From positions 137,463-201,462 of the forward strand of contig CAYNFQ010000001.1 of NCBI GenBank assembly GCA_964396715.1: a stretch of 64,000 nt of DNA, given 5' to 3'. The position numbers were made by a program, and so were the translations under genes. Each line of letters begins with the position of its first letter. Positions within the stretch are counted from its first letter, which is position 1. Source of the DNA: CAYNFQ01 sp964396715. Lineage in GTDB: Bacteria > Patescibacteriota > Microgenomatia > Daviesbacterales > UBA10151. The notes under the pieces are model-generated. The model saw nothing but the letters and a program-made list of their open reading frames with translations, did not search any database and had not been told where the DNA came from. Positions 26,761-36,092 of the stretch are shown here, piece after piece.

Positions 26761-29441
26761 AGAAAAGAATTGCCTTAATGTTTTTTCTGATCTTACCCTT
26801 TTTTTGGATTTTTTGGTTACCTGGCCCTAGGGTGGCAACAGATTATCACCTGACCACAAAGGAAACCCAGCTGGATAACCTGTTTCCCTGGATCTGGAGA
26901 GAAACCAGTGTGGCAGATGGTTTGGGGGAATATACTGCTATTACTCTTTGGTCACAGCCGCTTCATTCATTTTTCGCCAGTCTATATCAGATTAATTTAC
27001 CTTTTTCATTTTTGACAAAGCTGCTTGTCGGATTAATTATCCTGCTTAGTATTATTTCCATGCTCAAGCTTTTAGATTATTTGAAAATTAAAAGTCCGTA
27101 TCAAGAAGTTGGTGTAATTTTTTACATATTAAATACATTTTTTTTACTTCTCCTTGACGGTGGACAGTTGGCCTTGACACTTGCTTACGCAGTTTTTCCT
27201 CTCTCGGTTTATTGTTTTCTGCTACTCATGCAAACAGCAAATTTGAAAAGAAGACTTTTATTTGCTTTCAGCGTCCTGGCAATTTCCATATTTGATATCA
27301 GGATTGTTTATTTGCTGTTTATGGTCTGTGCCATTTTTGTCCTGTTTAAATTTTTTTTATCACCTTCAAAAAAAGAAGTTGTTTTAGTTTTTAAAGAGGT
27401 TTTACTATCAGCAATATTTACCATACTGATAATTTTTCCCTTTCATGCTTACTGGATACTACCTGCTTTAGTTGTTAAGACACCACAGTTGCCGCAGACT
27501 TATGAGAGAGTTTCCCAGATAGATTTTTTAAGCTTTTCCACACTGCTTCATTCCCTAATTTTGAATCAGCCCCACTGGTATAAAAATATCTTTGGTAAAA
27601 TATCAGAGGTAAGTTTTGAGTTTTTGCTGATTCCCGCAACAGCTTTTATCTCTTTAGCCCTAGTTAGGAGAAATACCCAGGTTGCTTTCTGGTCACTTAT
27701 TGCAATCTTGGGAATTTTTCTCTCCAAGGGTTCAAATCCACCCCTGCCTCAAATTTATTCTTATCTTTTTGCCAGCATTCCCGGATTTTCAATTTTCCGT
27801 GATCCTGCCAAATTTTATTTTCTAATTTGTATCGCGTACACAATATTAATAGGATTTTCTCTTCAGGCGATGGGTAAGTTAGCAAAAATTATCCCATTTG
27901 TTTTTCTTTTGTATATAGTCTGGCTTGCCAGGCCGGTATATCTTGGACAAATGAGCGGACTATTTTCCTTCCCATCTTTTGAAAAAGAATTTAATTTACT
28001 ATCAGAGGTAATAAAAGAAGACAAACAATTCTCCCGGGTTTTCTGGATTCCCAATTCAGCACCTTTAGGTTATGTTGGTCCCAATCACCCGCAAGTTGAA
28101 GCTTCCAGGTTATCTAAAAAAAGGCCTTTTGCCGCAGCAACAGTAGGAACTTATGAGACATTTAATTTCTTAAGAGAGGCACCTTTCATGGGAGAAATTT
28201 TTGATGTGTCGGGGATTGGATATATTGCATATCCCTATATAGACAAACAAAGGGAGGAGGCGGATTTTGATAAAGAAAAATATTACTACACATTTTTAAA
28301 TCAACTGTCCAAACTTCCCTGGGTTTCCAAAGTTGAATATTCGGGTATGCCGCTGCTTAAAGTCAAAAATCACCAGGATAAATTTTTTGTTACGGGAAAT
28401 ACCTGGTGGATAATAGGGGATGATAGTTTATATAAAGAGTCAACCAAAAGTGCTACGCTTAAATTATCCAAAAACAGTTTGATTTTTACCGAAGAGCATG
28501 CGGGTTTGGGGAAAAGACTGGATGAGGTTTCGGATGCCAAAATTATACTGAATAAAAAAAGCAACATAGACCTTGCAGCAAGTTTTATTGATGCCTCAAA
28601 ACTTTTTTTTCCGGCAAAAAGCCTTAATTTCAGTCCCGATGAATCAGGTTGGTGGAAAAGGGAGGCGGTGGATTTGGTTTGGTGGAGAGATTTTTTACAA
28701 AACAAATACGGGATAGATAATAAGGATTTTGATTTAGGAGGAGGATGGGCGGTGGGGGAAGGGTATTCAAAGTTCAAAGTTCAAAGTTCAAAGTTCAAAA
28801 AGGACAATATTTTGCTGGCAAGAGTAATGGAAAGTTCCAGAAGTGGGAATTTGAAATTTTATCAAGACAATCAACTAATCGGGGAAGTGGGAACTAAAAT
28901 TAACGGAGATGCCAATGTTAGATGGTTTGAAGTAGGGGAGTTAAGTGGAAATGGTAGCGGGATTGCTATAGAGTCCACAGGAGATATTAATGTGGTTAAT
29001 ACATTGGCAGTTTTGGACAAAAACGACTGGGATAGTTTAAAGGATAAAGCCGATAAGCTGCAGGGGAGAGTGGTAAGTTTTGATGACAAGAGTATACAAA
29101 ATGTAACCGGCTCCATGGTTTCTTACCGGAGGATAAACCCCACTAAATATATTGTAAATATAGACGGTTTAACAAAGCCGTCATTGTTAGTATTTTCCCA
29201 AAATTATGATAGTTTATGGAAGATGAGTGGTCAGACTCCCCTGCCACGTTCAGCTAACATGAACGTGGCTCTGCCGGTGTATAGTTTGCTGAATGGATTT
29301 AGAGTGGAACAGGACGGAGAGTATATTGTTGAATTTGAGGCGCAAAAGTATGTTTATTTAGGGTTAGCAATCTCCATAATGACTTTGCTTACAATAACTT
29401 TTCTACTCATCTTAGGCACCAGGAGATCATCTAGGCTATAA
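26757..29441 (+). CDS. large GT-C-like membrane protein (AftD/YfhO-like), 894 aa, paralogue 4
   Basis: Polytopic N-terminal half and a soluble C-terminal half closed by a TM (LGLAISIMTLLTITFLLIL). The first loop is TDYHLTTKETQLDNLFPWIWRE, and PGFSIFRDPAKFYFLI corresponds to RNPFEK in the other copies. The C-terminal QNYDSLWKM...LLNGFRVEQDGEYIVEFEAQKYV is the shared end module. It contains a five-unit heptanucleotide repeat (about residues 670-681) and a 25-bp palindrome (about 829-837) in frame. ATGA overlap with the 29-aa gene upstream. Confidence 0.65.
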   Translation: MKKRIALMFFLILPFFWIFWLPGPRVATDYHLTTKETQLDNLFPWIWRETSVADGLGEYTAITLWSQPLHSFFASLYQINLPFSFLTKLLVGLIILLSIISMLKLLDYLKIKSPYQEVGVIFYILNTFFLLLLDGGQLALTLAYAVFPLSVYCFLLLMQTANLKRRLLFAFSVLAISIFDIRIVYLLFMVCAIFVLFKFFLSPSKKEVVLVFKEVLLSAIFTILIIFPFHAYWILPALVVKTPQLPQTYERVSQIDFLSFSTLLHSLILNQPHWYKNIFGKISEVSFEFLLIPATAFISLALVRRNTQVAFWSLIAILGIFLSKGSNPPLPQIYSYLFASIPGFSIFRDPAKFYFLICIAYTILIGFSLQAMGKLAKIIPFVFLLYIVWLARPVYLGQMSGLFSFPSFEKEFNLLSEVIKEDKQFSRVFWIPNSAPLGYVGPNHPQVEASRLSKKRPFAAATVGTYETFNFLREAPFMGEIFDVSGIGYIAYPYIDKQREEADFDKEKYYYTFLNQLSKLPWVSKVEYSGMPLLKVKNHQDKFFVTGNTWWIIGDDSLYKESTKSATLKLSKNSLIFTEEHAGLGKRLDEVSDAKIILNKKSNIDLAASFIDASKLFFPAKSLNFSPDESGWWKREAVDLVWWRDFLQNKYGIDNKDFDLGGGWAVGEGYSKFKVQSSKFKKDNILLARVMESSRSGNLKFYQDNQLIGEVGTKINGDANVRWFEVGELSGNGSGIAIESTGDINVVNTLAVLDKNDWDSLKDKADKLQGRVVSFDDKSIQNVTGSMVSYRRINPTKYIVNIDGLTKPSLLVFSQNYDSLWKMSGQTPLPRSANMNVALPVYSLLNGFRVEQDGEYIVEFEAQKYVYLGLAISIMTLLTITFLLILGTRRSSRL
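28766..28800 (+). repeat. heptanucleotide tandem repeat, 5 units (TTCAAAG)
   Basis: Four exact TTCAAAG units and a fifth TTCAAAA, in frame, encoding SKFKVQSSKFKK in the extracytoplasmic part of the 894-aa protein. Confidence 0.92.
29244..29268. repeat. 25-bp palindrome inside the 894-aa GT-C-like gene
   Basis: Perfect 9-bp stem (CCACGTTCA / TGAACGTGG) with a 7-nt loop, in frame, at the linker between WKM and YSLLNGF where the paralogous proteins carry unrelated sequence. Confidence 0.85.
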
Positions 29442-29442
29442 T
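29437..29442 (+). promoter_or_regulatory. -10 box, leaderless type, before the flippase
   Basis: TATAAT overlaps the stop of the preceding gene and ends 8 nt before the ATG at 29451, placing the transcription start at or next to the start codon. Confidence 0.5.
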
Positions 29443-29450
29443 AAGTTAAT

Positions 29451-30713
29451 ATGCTCAGGACGATCTTAAAAACAGCTACTTTGAGACAATCGAGTATTAC
29501 TTTTGTAGGGACAGTTTTAAATGGGTTTTTGGGAGCACTGTTCTACATAGTTATCGCCAGAATTTTGGGGCCCGCGGAATTTGGCTTACTCACTATCTCC
29601 ATTACCACCTTAACACTGATTGCCGACATTTCTGATATAGGTACCAATACCGGCTTAATCAGATTTGTTTCTGCCAATTTAGTATCCAGTAAAGATAAGG
29701 CATTAAGGTTTTTAAGACTCAGTTTAGAGGTAAAATTTTTAGTTTGGGCAGCAGTCTCGGTAATAATTTATTTTGCCTCACCATTTTTAGCAGAAATGGT
29801 ATTTCATAAAGAAGAACTGGTTACTCCTCTTCGTCTAGCGGTCATCGGTGTAGGGGGAGCCCTTCTTTTTACATTTGCTACCTCTTCACTTCAGGCTTAT
29901 CAAAGATATTTTCTGTGGAGTACAATTAATATTTTGACCAATGCCTTAAGACTTATTTTAATAATTATCTTAGGTACTTTTATACATCTTAATATTGAAA
30001 ATAGTTTGCTTATTTATATTACTTTACCTTTTTTTGGTTTTTTTGTTGCCCTATTTTTTCTACCAGCTAGAGAAATTTTAAGAAGTAAAAATGAATTCAG
30101 TTTAGCAAAGGAGCTTTTTCAATATAATATCCCGGTGGCGATTTTTACAGTGATCGCAGCTTTCTCAGCCAGATTAGATATCTACTTAAACGCTGCTCTA
30201 CTGAGCGCCCATAAGGTAGGTATTTATGGAGCAGCCACTCAACTGGTTCAGGTGATGCCGCAACTGGTATCGGCTATTGGATTGGTTGCTGCGCCCAAAT
30301 TTGCCAGCTTTCAAAACGATGAACAGATGTTAGTGTATTTAAAAAAACTACAGCTTTTAGTGACAGGGTTATGCTTAGCAGGAATTCTATTCATCCCTTT
30401 TGTTATTTACCTGATACCGCTGCTTTTCGGAACCCAATATCAGGAGGCAATATTACCCTTTATATTTTTATTTTTTGCTATGTTAGTATTTCTTTTCTCA
30501 GTACCCGTTCATAACAGTGTGATTTTTTATTTTGGCAGACCGGATGTTTTCATCTGGGTTTCCATAGGACATTTATTAATAATCGGGGGGTTAGGGTATT
30601 TGATGATTTCCAACTTGGGAATGGTGGGAGCATCGATTACAGTACTGATAGGAACAACTTTTAACTTTTTATATCCATTAGCGTGGATGCTTTTGAAGTT
30701 AAGGAAAAAATAA
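29451..30713 (+). CDS. polysaccharide flippase (MOP/Wzx-type)
   Basis: 420 aa with 12-14 TM segments. The N-terminal SSITFVGTVLNGFLGALFYIVIARILGPAEFGLLTISIT is the usual signature of O-antigen/teichuronic flippases of the MOP superfamily (PF01943/PF13440). It would flip lipid-linked oligosaccharides across the membrane, feeding the polymerase/ligase at 42.3 kb. Own putative promoter; followed after 1 nt by a GT2 gene. Confidence 0.88.
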   Translation: MLRTILKTATLRQSSITFVGTVLNGFLGALFYIVIARILGPAEFGLLTISITTLTLIADISDIGTNTGLIRFVSANLVSSKDKALRFLRLSLEVKFLVWAAVSVIIYFASPFLAEMVFHKEELVTPLRLAVIGVGGALLFTFATSSLQAYQRYFLWSTINILTNALRLILIIILGTFIHLNIENSLLIYITLPFFGFFVALFFLPAREILRSKNEFSLAKELFQYNIPVAIFTVIAAFSARLDIYLNAALLSAHKVGIYGAATQLVQVMPQLVSAIGLVAAPKFASFQNDEQMLVYLKKLQLLVTGLCLAGILFIPFVIYLIPLLFGTQYQEAILPFIFLFFAMLVFLFSVPVHNSVIFYFGRPDVFIWVSIGHLLIIGGLGYLMISNLGMVGASITVLIGTTFNFLYPLAWMLLKLRKK

Positions 30714-30714
30714 A

Positions 30715-31506
30715 ATGAAAATATTTGCCAACACCATAGTTAATAATGAGGAAAATTTTATCTGGTTTGCAATCATGAGTGTAGTGGACTTTGTTGATAA
30801 AGTTCTGGTTTGGGATACTGGCTCAACAGATAAAACTGTGGAGATTATCCAGGAAATAAGAAAGCTTAAAGGGGATAAGGTAGATTTTAGGGAAGTGGGT
30901 TCGGTAGATAAATACCAGTTTACAAAGATGAGACAAGCCATGCTTGATGAGTCCAATTGCGACTGGCTGCTGATTTTAGACGGTGATGAAATCTGGTGGG
31001 AAGATTCAATAAGGAAAGTAGTGAATGAGATTAAGGAAAATGGTTTAAGGATAGAGGGAATAGTTGTGCCGTTTGTAGTCCCGATTGGTGATATTTATCA
31101 TTTTCAAAAAGAGTCGGCCGGGCAATATCAGCTGTTGGGACGCAAGGGGCACCTAAGTTTGCGGGCAATTAACAAAAAAATCCCAGGATTGCATGTAGAT
31201 TGGCCTTATGGAAAGGAAAGTTATCTGGATATGAATAATAAACCTATCCAGCAGAGAAAAGGAATGATCTTCCTGGATGCTCAATACTTACATGTGACTC
31301 ATTTAAAAAGGTCAAGTTCAAAAAGATTTCCTGACAAATTCAAATTTGAATTAGGAAGCAGTAAAAAAGATTTTAAATACCCGGAGGTTTTTTATAATGA
31401 TACCCCCCTTTTTGTATCTTCACCCTGGATAAAGATATCCGGACAGGATCTTATTAAATCTCAGATATTGACACCTTTAAGGAAGATAAAAAGAAAATTT
31501 ATATGA
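30715..31506 (+). CDS. GT2 family glycosyltransferase (WaaE/KdtX-like)
   Basis: 263 aa. ANTIVNNEENFIWFAIMSVVDFVDKVLVWDTGSTDKTVEII at the N-terminus and WLLILDGDEIWW (DXD motif) show the GT2 fold used in core/O-antigen glucosyltransferases. No large C-terminal TM part. Stop overlaps the methyltransferase start (ATGA). Confidence 0.8.
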   Translation: MKIFANTIVNNEENFIWFAIMSVVDFVDKVLVWDTGSTDKTVEIIQEIRKLKGDKVDFREVGSVDKYQFTKMRQAMLDESNCDWLLILDGDEIWWEDSIRKVVNEIKENGLRIEGIVVPFVVPIGDIYHFQKESAGQYQLLGRKGHLSLRAINKKIPGLHVDWPYGKESYLDMNNKPIQQRKGMIFLDAQYLHVTHLKRSSSKRFPDKFKFELGSSKKDFKYPEVFYNDTPLFVSSPWIKISGQDLIKSQILTPLRKIKRKFI

Positions 31507-32198
31507 GTGATCCTTCTTCTTTTCAAACATTGGAATCAATGAGTCAGGCTGTCTGGTATAACCAGTGGACTTTAAAACTCTTTGCCAAATATTTAAAAGG
31601 AGATATCCTGGAGGTTGGTTGCGGAATAGGAAATTTTACCAAATCTTTACTAAAATACGGTAAAGTTTGGGCCGTAGATATTAATAGAATATATATAAGC
31701 AATATTAAAAAAGAACAGGGGGATAAAGTGCGGGTTGGGTTTGGTGATATTGCAAAAGGAAAATATTTTTTTGGTAAGCGGAATTTTGATAGCATCGTTT
31801 GCCTAAATGTTCTGGAACATATTGAGAAAGACGATACGGCATTAAAAAATTTATTTGATCTTTTACAAAACAACGGAACTTTAATTCTACTAGTGCCGGC
31901 CCACCCTTTTCTTTATGGCGAAATTGACAGATCAATAGGTCACTTCAGAAGGTATTCTAAAAAAGAATTATTAAACATAATGGAAAGTATAGGCTTTAAT
32001 ATTATTGAATCCTGGAGAATAAACTTTTTGGGGGCAATAGGTTGGTTTATTGCGGGAAGGATTTTGAACGAAAATAAAGTTGAAAATGAAAAAATAAAAA
32101 TATTTAATTTATTGGCACCCTTTTTTTTGGCGATTGAAAATATCATTGAACCGCCAATCGGGACTTCTATACTGGTAGTTGCGCAGAAAAAAATATGA
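31503..32198 (+). CDS. class I SAM-dependent methyltransferase
   Basis: 231 aa. DILEVGCGIGNFTKSLLKYG is the SAM-binding loop, VWAVDIN the acidic second strand, and FDSIVCLNVLEHIEKDDTALKNLFDLLQNNGTLILLVPAHPFLYGEID is typical of UbiE/methyltransf_11-type enzymes found with DPM1-like GT2s. A C-terminal hydrophobic stretch (IFNLLAPFFLAIENII) may associate with membrane. Overlaps neighbours by 4 nt on both sides; probably modifies a sugar or lipid-linked intermediate. Confidence 0.82.
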   Translation: MSDPSSFQTLESMSQAVWYNQWTLKLFAKYLKGDILEVGCGIGNFTKSLLKYGKVWAVDINRIYISNIKKEQGDKVRVGFGDIAKGKYFFGKRNFDSIVCLNVLEHIEKDDTALKNLFDLLQNNGTLILLVPAHPFLYGEIDRSIGHFRRYSKKELLNIMESIGFNIIESWRINFLGAIGWFIAGRILNENKVENEKIKIFNLLAPFFLAIENIIEPPIGTSILVVAQKKI

Positions 32199-32935
32199 AA
32201 ACGCTTTCCATTATTATTCCTGTATATAACGAGGAAAAAACTGTTGGAGTATTATTAGGAAAGGTAGTAGATGCGAAATTACCCGCAGGTTTCAAAAAAG
32301 AAATAATTATTATTGATGATGGATCAACCGATAAAACTGAATCAGTTTTATCGAAATGTCAAATGTCAAACCTGTCTGCCGTCAGGCAAGATGTCAAATG
32401 TCAAATTTTTAGACATAATACAAATCAGGGTAAAGGTGCTGCCATAAGAACAGGTTTAAAGCATGTGACAGGAGACTATATTATTATCCAGGATGCGGAC
32501 TTGGAATATAATCCTGCTGATTATAAAGAGTTGCTTAAGCCGATTTTGGAAAAAAAGGCTAAGGTAGTATACGGCACCAGGTTAAAAAACTATCCATTAA
32601 GGTTGTGGGGGGAAAATAAGACAATACTGCCCTTGCATTTAATAGCAAATAAGTTTTTAACTTTTATGACAAATATGCTTTATGGAAGTAAACTCTCTGA
32701 TATGGAAACCTGTTATAAATTATTGACAAAAAATGTCCTAACTGGTTTTGATTTGCAATCAAACAGATTTGAAATTGAACCGGAGATAACCGCCAAAATA
32801 TTAAAAAGAGGATTTTCAATTTTAGAAATCCCGATCAAAGTTACTCCCAGAACACACAAAGAAGGTAAAAAAATCAGCTGGAAAGATGGATTTAGGGCTG
32901 TATTTAGCTTAGTTAAATATCGATTTTATGACTAG
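32195..32935 (+). CDS. GT2, dolichyl-phosphate-mannose synthase (DPM1)-like polyprenyl-phosphate glycosyltransferase
   Basis: 246 aa. LSIIIPVYNEEKTVGVLLGKV, IIIDDGSTDKTESVL, HNTNQGKGAAIRTGLKHVTGDYIIIQDADLEYNP and DMETCYKLLTK are the classic DPM1/polyprenyl-phosphate mannose or glucose synthase motifs. It would make polyprenyl-P-sugar, the donor for the GT-C enzymes that follow. Between strand 2 and the NQGKG motif there is an extra stretch (residues ~53-69, KCQMSNLSAVRQDVKCQ) made of a heptanucleotide repeat with a palindrome in its middle, longer than the family norm. Confidence 0.88.
   Translation: MKTLSIIIPVYNEEKTVGVLLGKVVDAKLPAGFKKEIIIIDDGSTDKTESVLSKCQMSNLSAVRQDVKCQIFRHNTNQGKGAAIRTGLKHVTGDYIIIQDADLEYNPADYKELLKPILEKKAKVVYGTRLKNYPLRLWGENKTILPLHLIANKFLTFMTNMLYGSKLSDMETCYKLLTKNVLTGFDLQSNRFEIEPEITAKILKRGFSILEIPIKVTPRTHKEGKKISWKDGFRAVFSLVKYRFYD
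32354..32402 (+). repeat. AAATGTC heptad pairs flanking a palindromic element
   Basis: Two AAATGTC units (32354-32367), a 21-nt stretch with an imperfect hairpin (CCTGTC/GTCAGG arms, 32371-32386), then AGATGTC and AAATGTC. The 23 nt at 32368-32390 match, in reverse complement, 22 of 23 bases of 41664-41686 in another gene. Confidence 0.85.
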
Positions 32936-34394
32936 AAAAATTATATTTTTTTTAGGGTTAATAGTATTATTATCAGCTTTCTTAAGATTTTATCATCTGG
33001 GAAACAATTATATTTTTGGGTTTGATGAAGAGTATCAGGCCACATATGCTATGACTTTGGTTAAGGATATTCATCCTATTTGGATTGGTGTAAGCGCCTC
33101 ATTTTTGGATTATTATTTAGGCCCTTACTTTACTTATTTTAGTGCTTTCTGGCTGATGCTTTCCCAGGGCGATCCTCTGATGACAGCCTATGTTGCCGCT
33201 ACTGCGGGTGTTATTACGACAATCGTGATATTTTTTGTGGGGTGGAAATTTTTCAATTTAACTGCCGGAGTGGTCAGCTCGCTTCTCTACGGTGGATTGT
33301 CATTGATTGTTTTTTATGACCAAAAATATTGGAATCCGATGTTTGTCCCCCTCATTGTGCTTTTGATGTTTACTTCCCTTTTGCTGATAAAAAGATCGCC
33401 CTGGTGGTGGTTGCTTTACTCTGCAACGGTAGGGGCAATCTTTGAAACCGACCTTGCTCCCCTGCCGCTGGTGTTAATTGGAGTTTGGTATTTTATAAAA
33501 GGAAAATATTTTCTCAACAAGAGGCTTACTTTAGGCTGTCTTGCGGTATTCCTTTTGTTTTATTGGCCGCTTTTAGTTTTTGACTATCACCATAACTTTA
33601 GCAATCTGACGGTTTTAGCAAGATACAGTCAGCAGGCAAAACAATCCGGAGCTAAATTTGACCCCAAGAGTAAATTAATGTCAGTTGCAGATACCATGGG
33701 CAGGTTTTGGTATTTAAAACCGGGAGCTCCTAATGCTGATGAATTAAATATTTTTTGCAACTCTCAAAGAACATATCCCTCTCCCTGGGTTTCCGGCATA
33801 TCTGCTATCTTACTTTTATATTTTATTAGTACAAGTATTAAAACAGGGAAGAGAGCACATAAGATGCTGGTATATTTTTTGGTAGTATCACTGGGATTTT
33901 ATTTAATTTATACAGGCGGTTCTTTTGAATATTATCTTCATGGTTTCATCACTTTGTTTACTTTAACTGTGGGGATTTTAGTCAGCCAACTTAATAAAAA
34001 ACTTCAGCCGGCAGCTTTAATTTTAGTAGCAGTGATTTTAGTATTAGGATTTAACACGGTTTTAAATTCATCAGACAAATATAGCTTGGCACCAAAGAAA
34101 AAATTAATAGCTGAAGTAATGTCGGTGGTTGGCCCCAACAGTTTTTCCATAGATCAGATGGGTACTTGCCACATTTATGAAGGGTGGAGGTATTTATTTA
34201 AAATTTACGGAAAAACACCCTCCATGAGTTTTACAGATCAAAACTTTGCCTGGTTATATCCCCAAGAGGTTAATGATGGCTCCCTCAACTATCATGTAAT
34301 TTTATCGGAATATGGAGTAACTCCGGATCGAGATTTAAGCGGATACGTTAATATTAATGAAGGAGGTTTTTCCGCCTATATTAAAAAAAATTGA
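32928..34394 (+). CDS. GT-C (ArnT/PMT-like) glycosyltransferase
   Basis: 488 aa, about 11-13 TM helices. The first loop carries FGFDEEYQATYAM; an acidic pair right after TM1 is the catalytic/metal site of PMT/ArnT-type enzymes. DYYLGPYFTYFSAFW follows. The gene overlaps the DPM1-like donor synthase by 8 nt, a common pairing of donor synthesis with lipid-donor-dependent transfer on the outer face of the membrane (inference). Confidence 0.75.
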   Translation: MTRKIIFFLGLIVLLSAFLRFYHLGNNYIFGFDEEYQATYAMTLVKDIHPIWIGVSASFLDYYLGPYFTYFSAFWLMLSQGDPLMTAYVAATAGVITTIVIFFVGWKFFNLTAGVVSSLLYGGLSLIVFYDQKYWNPMFVPLIVLLMFTSLLLIKRSPWWWLLYSATVGAIFETDLAPLPLVLIGVWYFIKGKYFLNKRLTLGCLAVFLLFYWPLLVFDYHHNFSNLTVLARYSQQAKQSGAKFDPKSKLMSVADTMGRFWYLKPGAPNADELNIFCNSQRTYPSPWVSGISAILLLYFISTSIKTGKRAHKMLVYFLVVSLGFYLIYTGGSFEYYLHGFITLFTLTVGILVSQLNKKLQPAALILVAVILVLGFNTVLNSSDKYSLAPKKKLIAEVMSVVGPNSFSIDQMGTCHIYEGWRYLFKIYGKTPSMSFTDQNFAWLYPQEVNDGSLNYHVILSEYGVTPDRDLSGYVNINEGGFSAYIKKN

Positions 34395-34395
34395 T

Positions 34396-35337
34396 ATGAA
34401 AATTGCATTTTTAAGCAGGTATCAGGGTCAAATTCATCGGGGGGCAGAGAATTTTGTCAGTGAAATTATTCTCCGGTTATCTAAAAAATATGAGGTAGAA
34501 ATACTGGCGGGTAAAGAGGCGGATGCTTTGACTAAAATATTAGCAGGACACTACGATATTGTAATTCCCGTCAATGGCAGGTTGCAAAGTCTGATGGCTT
34601 CATTGGGAAGATTGACAGGGGGATATAAACTGCTGATCACTGGTCACAGCGGCATTGGCCGGGATGACATTTGGAATATCGCAGTTGCAAAGCCTGATGT
34701 ATTTGTGGCACTAACGGATTACATGGCAAACTGGGCCAAAAAATGGGCTTGGGGTACAAAGGTTGTAAAAATCCCAAACGGTATAGACATAAACAAATTT
34801 ACCCCCAATGGAGAAAAAATCATAATTGACTTACCCAGACCGATCATTTTATCTGTCGGAGCTTTGGTTTGGTACAAACATCATGAAAGGGTAATCAGGG
34901 CAATTAGGGATATTGGATATGGGTCGGTTTTAATTGTCGGCGGGGGGCCGGAAAAAGAAAACTTGGAAAAATTAGGCAGAAATCTTTTGGGTAAAAGATT
35001 TAAGTTGGCAAGTTTTAAATATGAGGATATGCCGAAAGTATACAGGTCTTGTAACCTGTTTAGTCTGCCTTCCTGGGATCGGGAAGCCTTTGGTTTGGTT
35101 TATCTTGAGGCGCTCTCTTCTGGTTTAGGAATTGTTGCGCTTGATGATTTATCCAGACGTGAGATAATAGGGGAGGTGGGGATATTAACCGATGTGTCTG
35201 ATGTCAAAAAATATGCCCAGGCTATAAAAGCAGCTTTGGCGGTTAATTGGGAAAGCAGGGCAGTTGAGCAGGCCAAAAAATTTTCCTGGGATAAAGTGGC
35301 TAAAAAATATGAGGAGGTAATTGAGGAAATTTTATGA
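34396..35337 (+). CDS. GT4 family glycosyltransferase
   Basis: 313 aa. MKIAFLSRYQGQIHRGAENFVSEI, VVKIPNGIDINKF, ILSVGALVWYKHHERVIRAI and SLPSWDREAFGLVYLEALSSGLGIVA (Glu-containing nucleotide-sugar motif) give a clear GT4. An in-frame extension from 34357 runs inside the upstream gene, so the ATG at 34396, 1 nt after the previous stop, is chosen. ATGA overlap with the following GT2. Confidence 0.85.
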   Translation: MKIAFLSRYQGQIHRGAENFVSEIILRLSKKYEVEILAGKEADALTKILAGHYDIVIPVNGRLQSLMASLGRLTGGYKLLITGHSGIGRDDIWNIAVAKPDVFVALTDYMANWAKKWAWGTKVVKIPNGIDINKFTPNGEKIIIDLPRPIILSVGALVWYKHHERVIRAIRDIGYGSVLIVGGGPEKENLEKLGRNLLGKRFKLASFKYEDMPKVYRSCNLFSLPSWDREAFGLVYLEALSSGLGIVALDDLSRREIIGEVGILTDVSDVKKYAQAIKAALAVNWESRAVEQAKKFSWDKVAKKYEEVIEEIL

Positions 35338-36092
35338 TTTCAACAGTGGTAGTGACTTTCAATGAAGCGGGACTTTTGAAAGATTGTTTGGCATCTGTCG
35401 TTCAAGAGAGTGATGAAATTGTTATCCTAGATTTAGGATCAGAGGATGACACTTTAAAAATTGCCAAAAGCTTGCAAGCTAAAATTTTTACCCATGCAAG
35501 GGTTGAGTATGTAGAAGGGGTCCGTGATTTTGCTGTTGCAAAAGCAAAAGGGGATTGGATACTGGTTTTGGATCCCGATGAGAGAATGACTCCTAATTTA
35601 TGGAAGAAACTGAAGGAGATAATCTCAGATGATAAATATGTGGCGGTAAAGATCCCCAGAAAAAATATTTTCTTTGGTCATTGGATTGCCCATACTAATT
35701 GGTGGCCTGATCAGCATGTCAGGTTTTTCAAAAAAGGAAAAGTCAGTTGGTTACCTAAAATCCACCTTTATCCTAAGGTAGATGGTCAAGTTTTAGAATT
35801 GAGTGCCACAGAAGATTTAGCCATGGTGCATTATGGTTATCAAAGTGTAAACCAGTTTATTAACAGACAAAGCAGGTACGCCACAATCAAGGCACAAAAT
35901 TTATATGATGAGGGTATGAGATTTTCCTGGGTTTCCTTTTTTGGGAACCCGGTCAGGGAATTTCTGGTCAGATACATCAGGCATTTAGGCTTTTTGGACC
36001 ACTTTTATGGTTTTGCCCTGACATATCTGATGATGGTTTATCAGATTGAGGTGCAGATTAAACTGTGGGAGCTTAAGAAAAACCAAACATGA
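35334..36092 (+). CDS. GT2 family glycosyltransferase (WaaE-like)
   Basis: 252 aa. ISTVVVTFNEAGLLKDCLASV, IVILDLGSEDDTLKIAK and GDWILVLDPDERMTP (DXD) match the lipopolysaccharide core GT2 (WaaE/KdtX) type; TNWWPDQHVRFFKKGKVSW is the acceptor-site motif of that group. The C-terminus (FGFALTYLMMVYQIEVQIKLWE) is amphipathic/hydrophobic, suggesting membrane attachment. Confidence 0.85.
   Translation: MISTVVVTFNEAGLLKDCLASVVQESDEIVILDLGSEDDTLKIAKSLQAKIFTHARVEYVEGVRDFAVAKAKGDWILVLDPDERMTPNLWKKLKEIISDDKYVAVKIPRKNIFFGHWIAHTNWWPDQHVRFFKKGKVSWLPKIHLYPKVDGQVLELSATEDLAMVHYGYQSVNQFINRQSRYATIKAQNLYDEGMRFSWVSFFGNPVREFLVRYIRHLGFLDHFYGFALTYLMMVYQIEVQIKLWELKKNQT

Noticed and set aside
28370..28777. 135-aa minus-strand frame
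   Set aside because: Antisense to the 894-aa gene; Ser/Leu-rich with no recognisable motif.
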